The notes under the pieces are model-generated. The model was not told where the DNA came from, did no database searches, and worked only from the letters and a program-made list of their open reading frames with translations. Shown here in pieces: positions 15,517 to 24,498 of a stretch of DNA of 64,000 bases. How positions within the stretch are numbered: the first letter of the stretch is position 1; each line of letters opens with the position of its first letter. This stretch comes from Bacillota bacterium (GTDB lineage Bacteria; Bacillota; Clostridia; Acetivibrionales; DTU013), in contig JAEYOP010000016.1 in NCBI GenBank assembly GCA_023411575.1, positions 310,001 through 374,000 of the forward strand, in the 5' to 3' direction. The position numbers were made by a program, and so were the translations under genes.

Positions 15517-16506
15517 ATGGCTGAAATATGCAATCTTCAGTACTATACCCTGGATAAAATCGCACCTCATCGTCTCGAATACATCCGCATCCGCTTGAAA
15601 TGGTTCATTGGCATGCTCGGAATAAAATATGCCGAATGGCCCCTCGACTGCACCCGGCTGCTTCAAAAGATGAAAGCGACCCAGGTGATTCCTTTTGAAT
15701 ACGGCTTTTTCAGGCTGTCGGAAAAATACGAAGCCGTCACGGATTACAGCAGCGATCACAATGTCTACCTGATGCAAATTAATCGGAATAAAGTCAACTA
15801 TCCTTTTGAAACCTCGTCGGACAGAAGGCTGAATTTCACTCTCGCCCATGAAATCGGCCATATCATGCTGGATCATCTTAAAGTCCCGCGTGAGCTGAAA
15901 TCGAAAAAAGAGCTCTCCGTCGAGGAAAACGAGGCGGATGAATTTGCCGGAAGGCTTTTGCTTCCGGATTTCATGCTGTTGAACTGCAATTATACTTCCC
16001 TGGATTCCGTCGCTCAATTTTTTATGATTTCGAAAACGGCGCTCTGGATGCGCCTGAACAATATGAAAAGACTGGACCTGCTCCGCTCCAGAAGGGCGGA
16101 TTCCTGCGGCAACTGCGGAAATGTATCCTTTACAGCCTTTTCGGCGTTTTGCGCCATTTGCGGTCAGCCGGTACGCAATGGCTTCAAGGGAATCCGCAGG
16201 ATCTGTTACCCGGAGGAGATAAAAACGGACCGATATAAAAGAGTTGTTTCCTGCCCCCTGTGCCATTCCCCCAAAATCGACGCCTCCGGCGAACGCTGCG
16301 GCATTTGTGGAACCTATATATTCAATTACTGCATAAGCTACTTTGAAAACGGCAGGGGCGACTGTTCCAATGCCAATTCCGGGAACGCCCGGTTTTGTGA
16401 ATCATGCGGAAGGCCGACCTATTATTATCAGAAAGGCCTCCTGCGTCAATGGCAGGAAGCCCTGGATAATTCATACGTTGCGGAAGGAGATGCGGTTTAC
16501 GGATAA
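15517..16506 (+). CDS. ImmA/IrrE-family metallopeptidase with zinc-ribbon tail
   Basis: A 329-residue protein. The zinc-protease motif HEIGH is at 111-115 (TLAHEIGHIMLDH), followed by EENEADEFAGRLLLP, the standard IrrE/ImmA signature. The C-terminal half adds several CxxC pairs in zinc-ribbon style (CGNCGN, CAICGQ, CPLCHS, CGICGT, CESCG), longer than minimal ImmA. ATG 15517 has GGAGG ten bases upstream. It lies directly after the XRE repressor and should cleave it to derepress target genes. Its end is 7 bases from the convergent hypB. Confidence 0.9.
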   Translation: MAEICNLQYYTLDKIAPHRLEYIRIRLKWFIGMLGIKYAEWPLDCTRLLQKMKATQVIPFEYGFFRLSEKYEAVTDYSSDHNVYLMQINRNKVNYPFETSSDRRLNFTLAHEIGHIMLDHLKVPRELKSKKELSVEENEADEFAGRLLLPDFMLLNCNYTSLDSVAQFFMISKTALWMRLNNMKRLDLLRSRRADSCGNCGNVSFTAFSAFCAICGQPVRNGFKGIRRICYPEEIKTDRYKRVVSCPLCHSPKIDASGERCGICGTYIFNYCISYFENGRGDCSNANSGNARFCESCGRPTYYYQKGLLRQWQEALDNSYVAEGDAVYG

Positions 16507-16513
16507 GCAGGAA

Positions 16514-17146
16514 TCACAGACTCTCGATCCATTTTAACAACTCGTCAAATCCTTCCCCGGTCCGGCAGGATATCTCGAAAACACGCACGTTTTGGTTGAT
16601 GGCGCGAATGCCTTTATAGAATGCTTCCTTGTCGAAATCGATGTAGGGCAGCAAATCTGTTTTGTTCAATATGATCACATCGGCCGCCTCGAACATGGAG
16701 GTGTATTTGAACGGCTTGTCGTGGCCCTCGGGAACGCTGGCGATCACCAGCTTCAAGCCTTCGCCCAAGTCGAAGGAAGAGGGGCATACCAGATTTCCTA
16801 CGTTTTCGATGAAAAGCACGGTATCATCGAAACCCTTATCCCCTTCCACTACGGTATGGATCATATTCGCATCCAGATGGCATCCGCCATTGGTGTTGAT
16901 CTGTACCACGTGCACCCCTTTTTCATCAATTTTCTGGGCGTCTATGCTGGATGCGATATCTCCTTCAATTACGCTGAAACGGCGCTTGGAGAGCTCCATC
17001 AGCTTCATGATAGTGCTTGTCTTGCCCGCGCCCGGAGATGCCATCACATTGATTACTTTGATTCCGCGCTCCTTGAAATAGTCCCTGTTGGAGTCGGCCA
17101 CCTTGTTGTTGACGTCCATGATATTTTTCATTACCTTGATTTCCAT
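16514..17146 (-). CDS. hypB: Hydrogenase nickel incorporation GTPase HypB
   Basis: A 210-residue SIMIBI GTPase. P-loop ASPGAGKTS, EGDIASSIDAQKI, the metal-binding NGGCHLDA motif, and NKTD for guanine specificity. It lacks the N-terminal His-rich or CxxCGC nickel-storage extension found in some HypB. It delivers nickel to the [NiFe] hydrogenase large subunit together with HypA. It is the last gene of the ech-hyp cluster, two bases after hypA. The ATG at 17146 follows GGAGGTAG. Confidence 0.95.
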   Translation of the reverse strand: MEIKVMKNIMDVNNKVADSNRDYFKERGIKVINVMASPGAGKTSTIMKLMELSKRRFSVIEGDIASSIDAQKIDEKGVHVVQINTNGGCHLDANMIHTVVEGDKGFDDTVLFIENVGNLVCPSSFDLGEGLKLVIASVPEGHDKPFKYTSMFEAADVIILNKTDLLPYIDFDKEAFYKGIRAINQNVRVFEISCRTGEGFDELLKWIESL

Positions 17147-17148
17147 AC

Positions 17149-17490
17149 TTACTCTACCTCCATACTCTCTATATAAAACTCCTTGCCCGCGTCCAACAGC
17201 CTGCCTTCCCCCCCGCAGGCCGGGCAGTCGAAGCCGCTGCGCGGCTTCTCGTATTCGGCCCCGCAGGAACGGCAGGCCAGCATCGCGGGCATCCGCCTGA
17301 AAAGGAGCTTCGCTCCCTCGGCCGGCGTTCCGCGGCTGATGATGTCGAAATACATTTCGACGGATTCGTCGATGATCGACGACAAATCGCCAATCACCAG
17401 CCGGATCTCCAGGATCTTCTTCGCTCCTGCTGCCTCGGCTTCTCTGTTTGCTACCTCTATCAGGCCTTTTGTTACGGCATACTCGTGCAC
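17149..17490 (-). CDS. hypA: Hydrogenase maturation nickel chaperone HypA
   Basis: A 113-residue HypA. The nickel-binding N-terminus MHEYAVT (His2) is intact, and the zinc site is C73/C76/C89/C92. It starts with GTG after GGAAGTG. It loads nickel into the EchE active site with HypB. HypCDEF are not in this window, so the remaining maturation genes must lie elsewhere. It is separated from echF by about 310 bases that include a hairpin, so it may be transcribed partly on its own. Confidence 0.93.
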   Translation of the reverse strand: MHEYAVTKGLIEVANREAEAAGAKKILEIRLVIGDLSSIIDESVEMYFDIISRGTPAEGAKLLFRRMPAMLACRSCGAEYEKPRSGFDCPACGGEGRLLDAGKEFYIESMEVE

Positions 17491-17514
17491 GGTATCACTT
17501 CCTTAAACTTTAAA

Positions 17515-17536
17515 GGGCTGCCTTCACAGGCAGCCC
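17515..17536 (-). terminator. Weak terminator/attenuator hairpin between echF and hypA
   Basis: GGGCTGCC, a 6-base loop, then GGCAGCCC. On the minus strand it is followed by TTTAAAGTTT, a weak tail. It would reduce but not stop read-through from ech into hypAB. Confidence 0.5.
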
Positions 17537-17716
17537 CACTGTCCTTCTATTACGTCCTGCTTTAACCAGCCGTCTATCGGCCGGCTTATGCGCCTTTGCT
17601 GCATTTTAAGTGTCCCGCAAAATCGTCCGCAGACCTATTGGCCATCTTCTCGCTGCTTCTGGCGGATTTCTGCGTCCTCCGGGAGCCTCTTACCGCTCTC
17701 GTCAGTTTGTCGCCGC

Positions 17717-17875
17717 TTACTCCGCCTTCTTCTCGTCGATTCCGGCAGTCGCTAGGGCTACTGGGGTAGCCGCCGGAGTTGCTGCTACCCTATTCGGGGC
17801 CTTACTCCGCCTTCTTCTCGCCAGTTCCGGCGGTCGCTGCAGCTACTGGGGTTGCTGCCGGAGTTACCGCTGCCC
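17717..17875 (-). repeat. 85-nt-spaced tandem duplication at the 3' end of echF
   Basis: 17717-17790 repeats 17802-17875 with several substitutions (both begin TTACTCCGCCTTCTTCTCG on the plus strand). The offset of 85 is not a multiple of three, and the second copy lies after the echF stop codon. It is a remnant of a duplicated Ala/Pro-rich tail. Otherwise 17537-17801 holds no gene. Confidence 0.8.
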
Positions 17876-18284
17876 CGGTCGCCGGAGCCGCTACTGCCGG
17901 AGCGGCAGCTTTCGGAGTTGCTGCGGCAGGCGCCGCTTCCTTCGGCGGCTTGGGCGCCTGGATCGACTTCCTCTTTTCCTTCACCAGAGCGGACGTATTA
18001 TGCGCCTCATGGTTCAGGATGCACTTCTTGGGGCAAACCTCTTCGCAAACATTGCATATGATGCATTTGAACGGATCGATCTCCCAGCTTTTCTCGTTCC
18101 TGTCCACCGTGATTGCACTGGACGGGCATTTCTTGCTGCAGATGCCGCAGAAGATGCAGTTGTCTATCTCAATGCCGATATGCCCCCTCGTATTCTTGAA
18201 AGTACTGCGTACTTCCTTCGGATACTGCCTTGTCGCCGGCTTGGAAGACATATTCTTGAATATATTGCCGATCATGTCAAACAT
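17802..18284 (-). CDS. echF: Ech hydrogenase ferredoxin-like subunit EchF
   Basis: A 160-residue protein with two [4Fe-4S] motifs (CIFCGICSKKCP and CIICNVCEEVCPKKC) that pass electrons between ferredoxin and the small subunit. After about residue 105 comes an Ala/Pro/Thr-rich tail that typical EchF (about 120 residues) lacks. The same low-complexity sequence is duplicated past the stop. The ATG at 18284 follows GGAGG. It is the last ech gene, 95 bases after echE. Confidence 0.88.
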   Translation of the reverse strand: MFDMIGNIFKNMSSKPATRQYPKEVRSTFKNTRGHIGIEIDNCIFCGICSKKCPSSAITVDRNEKSWEIDPFKCIICNVCEEVCPKKCILNHEAHNTSALVKEKRKSIQAPKPPKEAAPAAATPKAAAPAVAAPATGAAVTPAATPVAAATAGTGEKKAE

Positions 18285-18379
18285 GTATGAACCTCCACTC
18301 TTTCAAACCCTTTGGGATGCGCTCCCGCCGGACCTTCATTTTGCCTTGCCTTCGAACCTGTAAATCACAGCCTTGCGCT

Positions 18380-19456
18380 TTATCTTTCGGTGCAGCTGAT
18401 GCAGGGGTCAATCGTCAGGATCAGCACCGGCACGTCGGCCAGCTCGCTCCCCGGAAGCATCTGAAGCAGCGTCGGGATATTTGCGAAGGTAGGCGTGCGG
18501 ACCCTCATTCTCTCCAGGTTCTTCGTCCCGTTGGCCCTAAGGTAGTAGAGCACTTCGCCCCTGGGCTGTTCCACCCTAGATACCACCTCTCCGGTGGGGT
18601 TGCCTTTGAAGGGGGCGGCAATTTCGCCTTCGGGAAGCTTGTCTATAGCCTCTTCGATCAGGCCGATGGACTGGTAGACCTCCTTCATGCGGACAAGGGT
18701 CCTTGCATAGCAGTCTCCGTCCGTGTACACAACCGGTTCAAACTCCAATTCGCCGTAGGCGGCATAGCCGGTAGTCCTGAAATCCTGCGCAATGCCGCTA
18801 GCTCTCGCCATCGGTCCAACGGCGCAATGCCGCTGCGCGTCTTCCTTCGTCAGCGTGCCGACGCCCACAAGCCTCTGCTTGACGGTATAATCGTTCAGGA
18901 AGACGGGTTCGATCCGCTTCATGTCGGCCTTGATCTCATCCAGGATAATCTTGGTCTTAACCAGCAATTCCTTTGAAATATCCCGTCTGGTTCCACCTAT
19001 GGTGTTTGCGGAGATGATAACACGGCTGCCGGCGGTCTCTTCCATGATGTCCATAACCTTTTCCCTGTTCCTCCAGATCTGCATGAACAGGCTTTCGAAG
19101 CCGAACGCGTCGGCCAGCAGGCCCAGCCACAGAAGATGGCTGTGGATCCTGTGCAGCTCGGCCCAGATGACCCGGAGATAGCGCGCCCGGTCAGGCACCT
19201 GGATATTCATCAGGCTCTCGATACCCTGGCAGTATGCAAGGGCGTGCATGCAACTGCAAATACCGCATATGCGTTCAACGACATATACATTCTGCGTAAA
19301 TTCCTTTAACTCGGTCAGCTTTTCCAATCCCCTGTGAACATAGCCGATAGCGGGAATTGCTTCAACGATTTTCTCATCCTGCATGACCAGCTTCAGATGA
19401 AGGGGTTCCGGCAGCACGGGATGCTGCGGGCCAAACGGTATTACTGTCTTAGGCAT
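18380..19456 (-). CDS. echE: Ech [NiFe] hydrogenase large subunit EchE
   Basis: A 358-residue group 4 large subunit. The N-terminal nickel ligand motif is RICGIC (C64, C67) and the C-terminal one is DPCISCTER. The protein ends right after this motif, so there is no C-terminal peptide for a maturation protease, as known for EchE and CooH. It carries the NiFe active site that reduces protons with ferredoxin electrons, coupled to ion transport by EchA/EchB. It overlaps echD by 8 nt. Confidence 0.95.
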   Translation of the reverse strand: MPKTVIPFGPQHPVLPEPLHLKLVMQDEKIVEAIPAIGYVHRGLEKLTELKEFTQNVYVVERICGICSCMHALAYCQGIESLMNIQVPDRARYLRVIWAELHRIHSHLLWLGLLADAFGFESLFMQIWRNREKVMDIMEETAGSRVIISANTIGGTRRDISKELLVKTKIILDEIKADMKRIEPVFLNDYTVKQRLVGVGTLTKEDAQRHCAVGPMARASGIAQDFRTTGYAAYGELEFEPVVYTDGDCYARTLVRMKEVYQSIGLIEEAIDKLPEGEIAAPFKGNPTGEVVSRVEQPRGEVLYYLRANGTKNLERMRVRTPTFANIPTLLQMLPGSELADVPVLILTIDPCISCTER

Positions 19457-19835
19457 TGTTTTCCTCCCCCTTCTTCACAATGGTGATCTGCTGCCGGAGC
19501 ATCGGATTTTCCGGCGCCCCGTCGGACAGCAGCAGGTGTCCGCCGTAATCCACGGCCATGTTTTCCACATCCAGTCCGAACAGTTCCTTCATTTCATTTT
19601 CCACCAGCATCGCGCAGAAATAAATCTTGGAGATGCTGGGAACCGAGCTGCCCTTCGGCACGGTGATCCTCAAATTGCGAAGCTCGTAATCCTTGTCGAA
19701 ATGGTACAGCACGTCAAGGGTATCGTCATTGTTGTCCACACATGTAGCCGTAATGAACCTGCAGCCGTCATACTGCATGTACTGCACCTCGTGCAGCAGC
19801 TCCTGTACGGATATCTTCTTTACATTCTCAATCAT
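19449..19835 (-). CDS. echD: Ech hydrogenase subunit EchD
   Basis: A 128-residue soluble subunit similar to the complex I 30-kDa (NuoC-like) fold. Its role is structural, linking the large and small subunits. The assignment rests on its fixed place between echC and echE, its size, and the short overlaps on both sides (4 and 8 nt). No cofactor motif is expected or seen. Confidence 0.85.
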   Translation of the reverse strand: MIENVKKISVQELLHEVQYMQYDGCRFITATCVDNNDDTLDVLYHFDKDYELRNLRITVPKGSSVPSISKIYFCAMLVENEMKELFGLDVENMAVDYGGHLLLSDGAPENPMLRQQITIVKKGEENNA

Positions 19836-20335
19836 TTGCTACCTCCGTCCGGCGCGCCCGCACCGGAATTTGCCTCCACCCGGGTCTTGCTTCTGCTTTT
19901 CTTCATCTGCTCCGCTTTTTCGTCCATTTTTCCCACTGCCATGACGATCCCGTCGATGATGGCCTCGGGGCGGGGACAGCAGCCCGGGACATACACGTCC
20001 ACCGGTATAACCTTGTCAATGCCGCCCAATACGTTGTAGCATTCCTTGAAAATGCCGCCGCTGCATGCGCATGCGCCTACAGCCACGACTGCCTTCGGTT
20101 CCGGGATCTGATTGTATATATTCTGCAGCACGCGTACATTCCTGTTGTTGACGGAACCCGTAACAACAAGCACGTCGGCATGCTTCGGGTTTCCCACGTT
20201 GACGATGCCGAAGCGCTCCACGTCATACATGGGCGTCAGGCATGCCAGTGTTTCTATATCGCAGCCGTTGCAGCTGTTACAGTCAAAATGCACGATCCAG
20301 GGCGATCTTTTTCTTGATTTGCTTATAATACCCAT
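19832..20335 (-). CDS. echC: Ech [NiFe] hydrogenase small subunit EchC
   Basis: A 167-residue NuoB-like small subunit. The proximal [4Fe-4S] ligands are in CNSCNGCDIE, VGACACSG and VPGCCPRPEA. It relays electrons from EchF to the active site. The ATG at 20335 is preceded by a 164-base gap with C-rich near-repeats (CGATCCGGACTCCCC and relatives) but no gene. The C-terminus is basic and Gly/Ala-rich. Confidence 0.93.
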   Translation of the reverse strand: MGIISKSRKRSPWIVHFDCNSCNGCDIETLACLTPMYDVERFGIVNVGNPKHADVLVVTGSVNNRNVRVLQNIYNQIPEPKAVVAVGACACSGGIFKECYNVLGGIDKVIPVDVYVPGCCPRPEAIIDGIVMAVGKMDEKAEQMKKSRSKTRVEANSGAGAPDGGSK

Positions 20336-20499
20336 TTATCCAGCACCTACCTCCATTAACATCTATTCCAGGCAAACCGCTTTTCGGCTTGCCCTTCCCG
20401 CCTGAACCGACTCTCCGGTCCGGCCCGTCCGAACCGGCTTTCCCGATCCGGACTCCCCTATTCAGCCCACCTGACTTGGTTTTCCCAATTCAGGCCGCC

Positions 20500-21363
20500 T
20501 TATTTCATTCTGGCGTAGAGCCAGATAATATTCGTCAGCGCAGCGCCGATACCGATCAGCCAGGTTGCCTTGATCATCCATCTCCAGTAGACTCTGGCGC
20601 TGATATTGTCAATCACCAGTTCCAGGAAATAGCTGGCCAGCGCGATCAGAACTCCCACCCACAGGGGCTGTGCAAAGAACAGCGCAACCAGTCCGAGCAG
20701 CAATACGAGGTCGATCCAGTGCGTCAACTCTATTATTGCCAGCTGAGGTCCTGAAAATTCCGTCGTCAGACCCTTTACAAGCTCCTGATGCCCATGGTGC
20801 GAAGTAGAGAAATCAAAGGGCGATTTTCTCAGCTTGATCGTCAACACATACAGGAACGCGAGGAACACCAGCGGAAGCTTGAACAGCAGCGGCTGTTCGT
20901 ACTGGAAGACGCTTTCGATCATAAAGCTCTTGGTCAGCAGATAGATTCCGACCGTCATCATCAGCAGCACCGGCTCATACGCCAACATCTGGATGATTTC
21001 CCTCTGGGCCCCGATCTTGCTGTACGGCGACCGGACGCTCATGGCGCCGATGACCAGCGAAAGGTTCGAGAACGTCAGAACAAAGATCAGCATCAGCAGG
21101 TCCTGCTTAAATACCAGCATAATCAGCGATGCCGCCGCAAAAAGCAGATACCCCAGGACATACACCATCTGGGTTTGATTGACCGTGATCCTCTCCTTGC
21201 CGAACAGCTTGAAGAAATCATAGAAGGGCTGCAGGACCGGCGGGCCCATTCTGTTCTGCATGCGAGCCGTAATCTTCCTGTCCAGCCCGGTGAGGAAGCC
21301 TCCGATCAAGGGAGCGGCAATCAATGTAACGATTGAAATCAGTATCGTATTCAATGTGCTCAT
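20500..21363 (-). CDS. echB: Ech hydrogenase membrane subunit EchB
   Basis: A 287-residue integral membrane protein of the NuoH/HycD family, with about eight hydrophobic segments. It has the conserved GPPVLQPFYDFFKLF loop near residues 40-55, which contacts the peripheral arm at the ion-channel entry. Its start touches the echA stop (one base shared), so the two are coupled. Confidence 0.93.
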   Translation of the reverse strand: MSTLNTILISIVTLIAAPLIGGFLTGLDRKITARMQNRMGPPVLQPFYDFFKLFGKERITVNQTQMVYVLGYLLFAAASLIMLVFKQDLLMLIFVLTFSNLSLVIGAMSVRSPYSKIGAQREIIQMLAYEPVLLMMTVGIYLLTKSFMIESVFQYEQPLLFKLPLVFLAFLYVLTIKLRKSPFDFSTSHHGHQELVKGLTTEFSGPQLAIIELTHWIDLVLLLGLVALFFAQPLWVGVLIALASYFLELVIDNISARVYWRWMIKATWLIGIGAALTNIIWLYARMK

Positions 21364-23330
21364 TATATCACCACCCCGAACATAATCAGTATTATGGCCA
21401 CAGCCACCAGATTCACCCAGAGGGTAAGGTTTTCTTCCCCAAGGATGTTTTTAAAGTAATAATTGTGCACGATGACCTCTTCCCGTCTATCGCCGGGACC
21501 TACGAACGCCACGCCCCGGATGTCGTCGGGGATGTGCTCGCCGCCCATATACGGCGGTTTGATTCTTTCCGCCTTGGTCCGGATGGAATAGAACGGAATC
21601 GTCATGATGATGGCGAACAGGATAATGAAGAACCCGATGGAGGTAAAGCCGCCCATCAGCACCTTTCCGCCGTTATTCAGCAGGAGGCCGCCGTTTCCGC
21701 CCGTCAGCGTATTGGCGTCGCTCAGTCCGGAGGCCGCAAGCTGCGGGGAAACAAAGGTATTGAACATGGGAACGATCAGGATGCTGGCCGCCATTACAAT
21801 GACCAGAAGGATGGCCAGCGAAGCCTTGACCGAGGCCCTGAGCTTCTCACGGGGATATTTCTGCTTGTAGGACATGGTCAGGATGATCCCGATCCATTTT
21901 GCCCAGAAGAATACGGTAAACGCGCTGCCCATGATAATGAGCACCAGCACCAGCGGCAGATGGACGGCCGCCTCGATGGCCAGCCACTTTGTCATCAAAA
22001 CGCCGAAGGGAGGAAGCAGCATGGAAACCATGCCCAGCACGGTGATCACCGTGGTAAACGGCATTTTCTTCATCAAGCCCTGCATATCCTCGATGTCCCG
22101 GCTGCCGATGCCATGCTCGATGGTTCCCACGCAGAGGAACAGCAAACCTTTTGATACGGCATGGAATATGATCAGCATAATTGCCGCGCCCAGGGCAACC
22201 TTCGTCCCGATTCCCGCACAGCAGATTATAAGGCCGAGGTTGGCTATGGTGGAATAGGCCAGAACCCTCTTGGCGTTGCGCTGGCTGACGGCAAGCGCCG
22301 AGCCCGCAAGGAACGTAAAGCCGCCCACGGCTGCTACTACCGTTCCAAGGATCGTATCACTGAAGGCAGGAGCAAAACGGACCACCAGATAAACGCCCGC
22401 CTTTACCATCGTACTGGAATGCAGGAGGCCGGAAACCGGCGTCGGCGCCACCATCGCGCCAAGCAGCCAGCTCTGGAACGGGAACTGGGCGGATTTCGTA
22501 AAGCCCGCGAAGCACAGAAGTCCCAATCCGACCGGCAGCAGGCCCGCGAAGACCGCCGTCGGCTTCATGCTGACCAGTTCGTCGATGGCTATGGTTCCCA
22601 CCGCATTGTATATGAATATGATGCCGATTGCGAATGCAACGCCGCCCAGCATGTTGATCCACAAAGCCCGGACGGCATTGCGGACCGCTTCCTCCGTCTT
22701 GTCGTGGGAGATGAGGAGGAAGGAGCAAAGCGTTGTGACTTCCCAGAAGAAGTACATCCACATGAGGTTGTTTGTCATAACCAACCCGTTCATCGCGCCC
22801 AGGAATACGAAGATAATGATGAAGAATCTGGGCTGCTTTGATTTTTTGAGGTGCTGATGCTCTTCATGCTCATGCATGTAGCCCAGCGCAAAAATCATGA
22901 TGATCGGTCCGATGATGGAGATGAGCAGGATCATCACCAGCGAAAGATAATCCAGCACAAACGCGTTGGCCGGCTCCTCCACGGCGCCGAAGAGTTCAAA
23001 AAGCACCACCGGTATGAGCTGAAGCACCGCAAGCACCGATATCAGCGGTTTTCTAAGCGAAAAACCTATATAAATGATATAGATAAGCAGCGCCAGGTCC
23101 AGCAGTTCGATAATCAGGTTTACATCAATAACAGGTGATTCAAAACCCAGGGTAATTTTGCCCCCGGCCGCCATCAGCTTGCCTACGAGGGTTATAGCCG
23201 TGGCCGCCAGAATCAGTGCTGCAGTTACTACGATGATGCCGCGGCCGGTCTTGCCCCTGACAGCAAAGCAGATTGCGGCGCAGAGCACCGGCAGCAGTAT
23301 TGCTATGGCCAGTAATAGAGTTGTTTCCAC
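21363..23330 (-). CDS. echA: Ech hydrogenase membrane subunit EchA (NuoL/MrpA-like)
   Basis: A ~655-residue polytopic membrane protein with many hydrophobic helices and the antiporter-type core (HSSTMVKAGVYLVVR, MWMYFFWEVTTLCSFLLI). It forms the ion-translocating module of Ech. I chose GTG 23330 (VETTLLLA) because AAAGGGG lies just upstream. An earlier start at 23378 adds an implausible Cys-rich leader. It is the first gene of echABCDEF. The complex couples ferredoxin oxidation to hydrogen production and ion gradient formation, or the reverse. Confidence 0.92.
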   Translation of the reverse strand: METTLLLAIAILLPVLCAAICFAVRGKTGRGIIVVTAALILAATAITLVGKLMAAGGKITLGFESPVIDVNLIIELLDLALLIYIIYIGFSLRKPLISVLAVLQLIPVVLFELFGAVEEPANAFVLDYLSLVMILLISIIGPIIMIFALGYMHEHEEHQHLKKSKQPRFFIIIFVFLGAMNGLVMTNNLMWMYFFWEVTTLCSFLLISHDKTEEAVRNAVRALWINMLGGVAFAIGIIFIYNAVGTIAIDELVSMKPTAVFAGLLPVGLGLLCFAGFTKSAQFPFQSWLLGAMVAPTPVSGLLHSSTMVKAGVYLVVRFAPAFSDTILGTVVAAVGGFTFLAGSALAVSQRNAKRVLAYSTIANLGLIICCAGIGTKVALGAAIMLIIFHAVSKGLLFLCVGTIEHGIGSRDIEDMQGLMKKMPFTTVITVLGMVSMLLPPFGVLMTKWLAIEAAVHLPLVLVLIIMGSAFTVFFWAKWIGIILTMSYKQKYPREKLRASVKASLAILLVIVMAASILIVPMFNTFVSPQLAASGLSDANTLTGGNGGLLLNNGGKVLMGGFTSIGFFIILFAIIMTIPFYSIRTKAERIKPPYMGGEHIPDDIRGVAFVGPGDRREEVIVHNYYFKNILGEENLTLWVNLVAVAIILIMFGVVI

Positions 23331-23484
23331 GATCGTGCCCCTTTCAAATAATTTCAAGCACTTGCTGCAAAAAAACAATTGGCCCCTTTGCCAATCTCAT
23401 CTACAGCATGCTGCCGATTGAAGGCCCGTTAAAATGGAACTCCCGCCAAGCGGAAGGGTTTTATTTTAGCCGGCCCATAACAGC

Positions 23485-23513
23485 ATTATAATATTACAAT
23501 ATTTCTAGTACAA
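23485..23513 (-). promoter_or_regulatory. Candidate ech operon promoter
   Basis: On the minus strand TTGTAC (23508-23513), a 17-base spacer, then TATAAT (23485-23490), about 155 bases upstream of echA. A second possible pair (TTGAAT/TATTAC-like) overlaps. The rest of the prmC-echA gap shows nothing else. Confidence 0.5.
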
Positions 23514-23616
23514 ATTCAACTATCGAAATTGACTAAAAATACATTGTCACGTCTGTCAAACTCTCTAAATCAGCGGCATGGAAGAAATTTAGTTGGATTT
23601 TGTATACATACATGAC

Positions 23617-24492
23617 CTATAACAGGAACCCTGCGGCGACTCTGTCTATCCCTGCCAGGTCCTTGCATACCATGATCTGTCCGAATCTCTCCGCCATCAG
23701 CTTCGCTACCTCCGCAGCCTGGTCATACCCTGTTTCGAAAGCAAGAATTCCCTCTCTGCGTAAAAAAGCAGGCGCATGCCGGATAATCTCCCGGTAGAAC
23801 TGCAGGCCGTCAACGCCTCCGTCCAGCGCCTCCCTGGGCTCGTGGTCCCGCACTTCCCTCTGCAGCCCGGCTATATCCCCCGTCCGTATATAGGGCGGAT
23901 TGGAAACAATCGCATTGAATTGTTTACCCGCAATTCCGGAAAACAAATCACTTTTTACAAATTCAATCCTGTGGGCAACCCCGTTTGCGGCGGCATTTCT
24001 TTGCGCCGTATCCAGCGCGGCCTGCATCTTATCGACCGCCGTAACCCTGCTGTGGGGGAGGAAGCGGGCCAGGCTGACCGCTATGCAGCCGGATCCCGTC
24101 CCGATGTCCAGTATTTCAAAAGGGGGTTCCCGTCCTGGCCCGTTCGCCTGCAATTCTTCCCTGGATCGGACCATTTTCATCACGGTTTCCACCAGCAGCT
24201 CGGTATCCTGCCTGGGGACCAGAACGCCGGAACCTACTTCAAAAGGAAGCGACATAAACTCCTGGGTCCGGGTGATATACTGCAGGGGTTCGCCGGCGGC
24301 ACGGCGTTCCAGCATGCGGGAAAAGGCCGTCCACAGCCCGTCGTCCAGCACATCGGCGCCATGGGCGAAAAGAAAGACGCGGTCCCGCCCGGCGGCAAAA
24401 CACAGCAGAGCCCCGGCATCGTTTGCCGGGGCTTCGTTGCCCGCCTGTTTCAATCGTGCGATCCCCTTTTTATATGCTTCCCCTACCGTCAT
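23617..24492 (-). CDS. prmC: Release factor glutamine methyltransferase PrmC
   Basis: A 291-residue protein. An N-terminal helical domain precedes a SAM methyltransferase core with ILDIGTGSGCIAVSLA and the catalytic NPPY (VSNPPYIRTGD). It methylates the GGQ glutamine of peptide release factors. It starts 6 nt after the DUF1385 gene, in the usual Clostridia order rpmE-DUF1385-prmC. Confidence 0.95.
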   Translation of the reverse strand: MTVGEAYKKGIARLKQAGNEAPANDAGALLCFAAGRDRVFLFAHGADVLDDGLWTAFSRMLERRAAGEPLQYITRTQEFMSLPFEVGSGVLVPRQDTELLVETVMKMVRSREELQANGPGREPPFEILDIGTGSGCIAVSLARFLPHSRVTAVDKMQAALDTAQRNAAANGVAHRIEFVKSDLFSGIAGKQFNAIVSNPPYIRTGDIAGLQREVRDHEPREALDGGVDGLQFYREIIRHAPAFLRREGILAFETGYDQAAEVAKLMAERFGQIMVCKDLAGIDRVAAGFLL

Positions 24493-24498
24493 CGCTTT

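Noticed and set aside
15436..16266. 276-residue minus-strand frame
   Set aside because: Shadow of the ImmA/IrrE-type gene, which carries HEIGH.
21363..23330. Complex I (nuo) cluster
   Set aside because: Only six subunits plus HypAB are present, with RICGIC/DPCISC nickel motifs in the large subunit, so this is an Ech-type hydrogenase.
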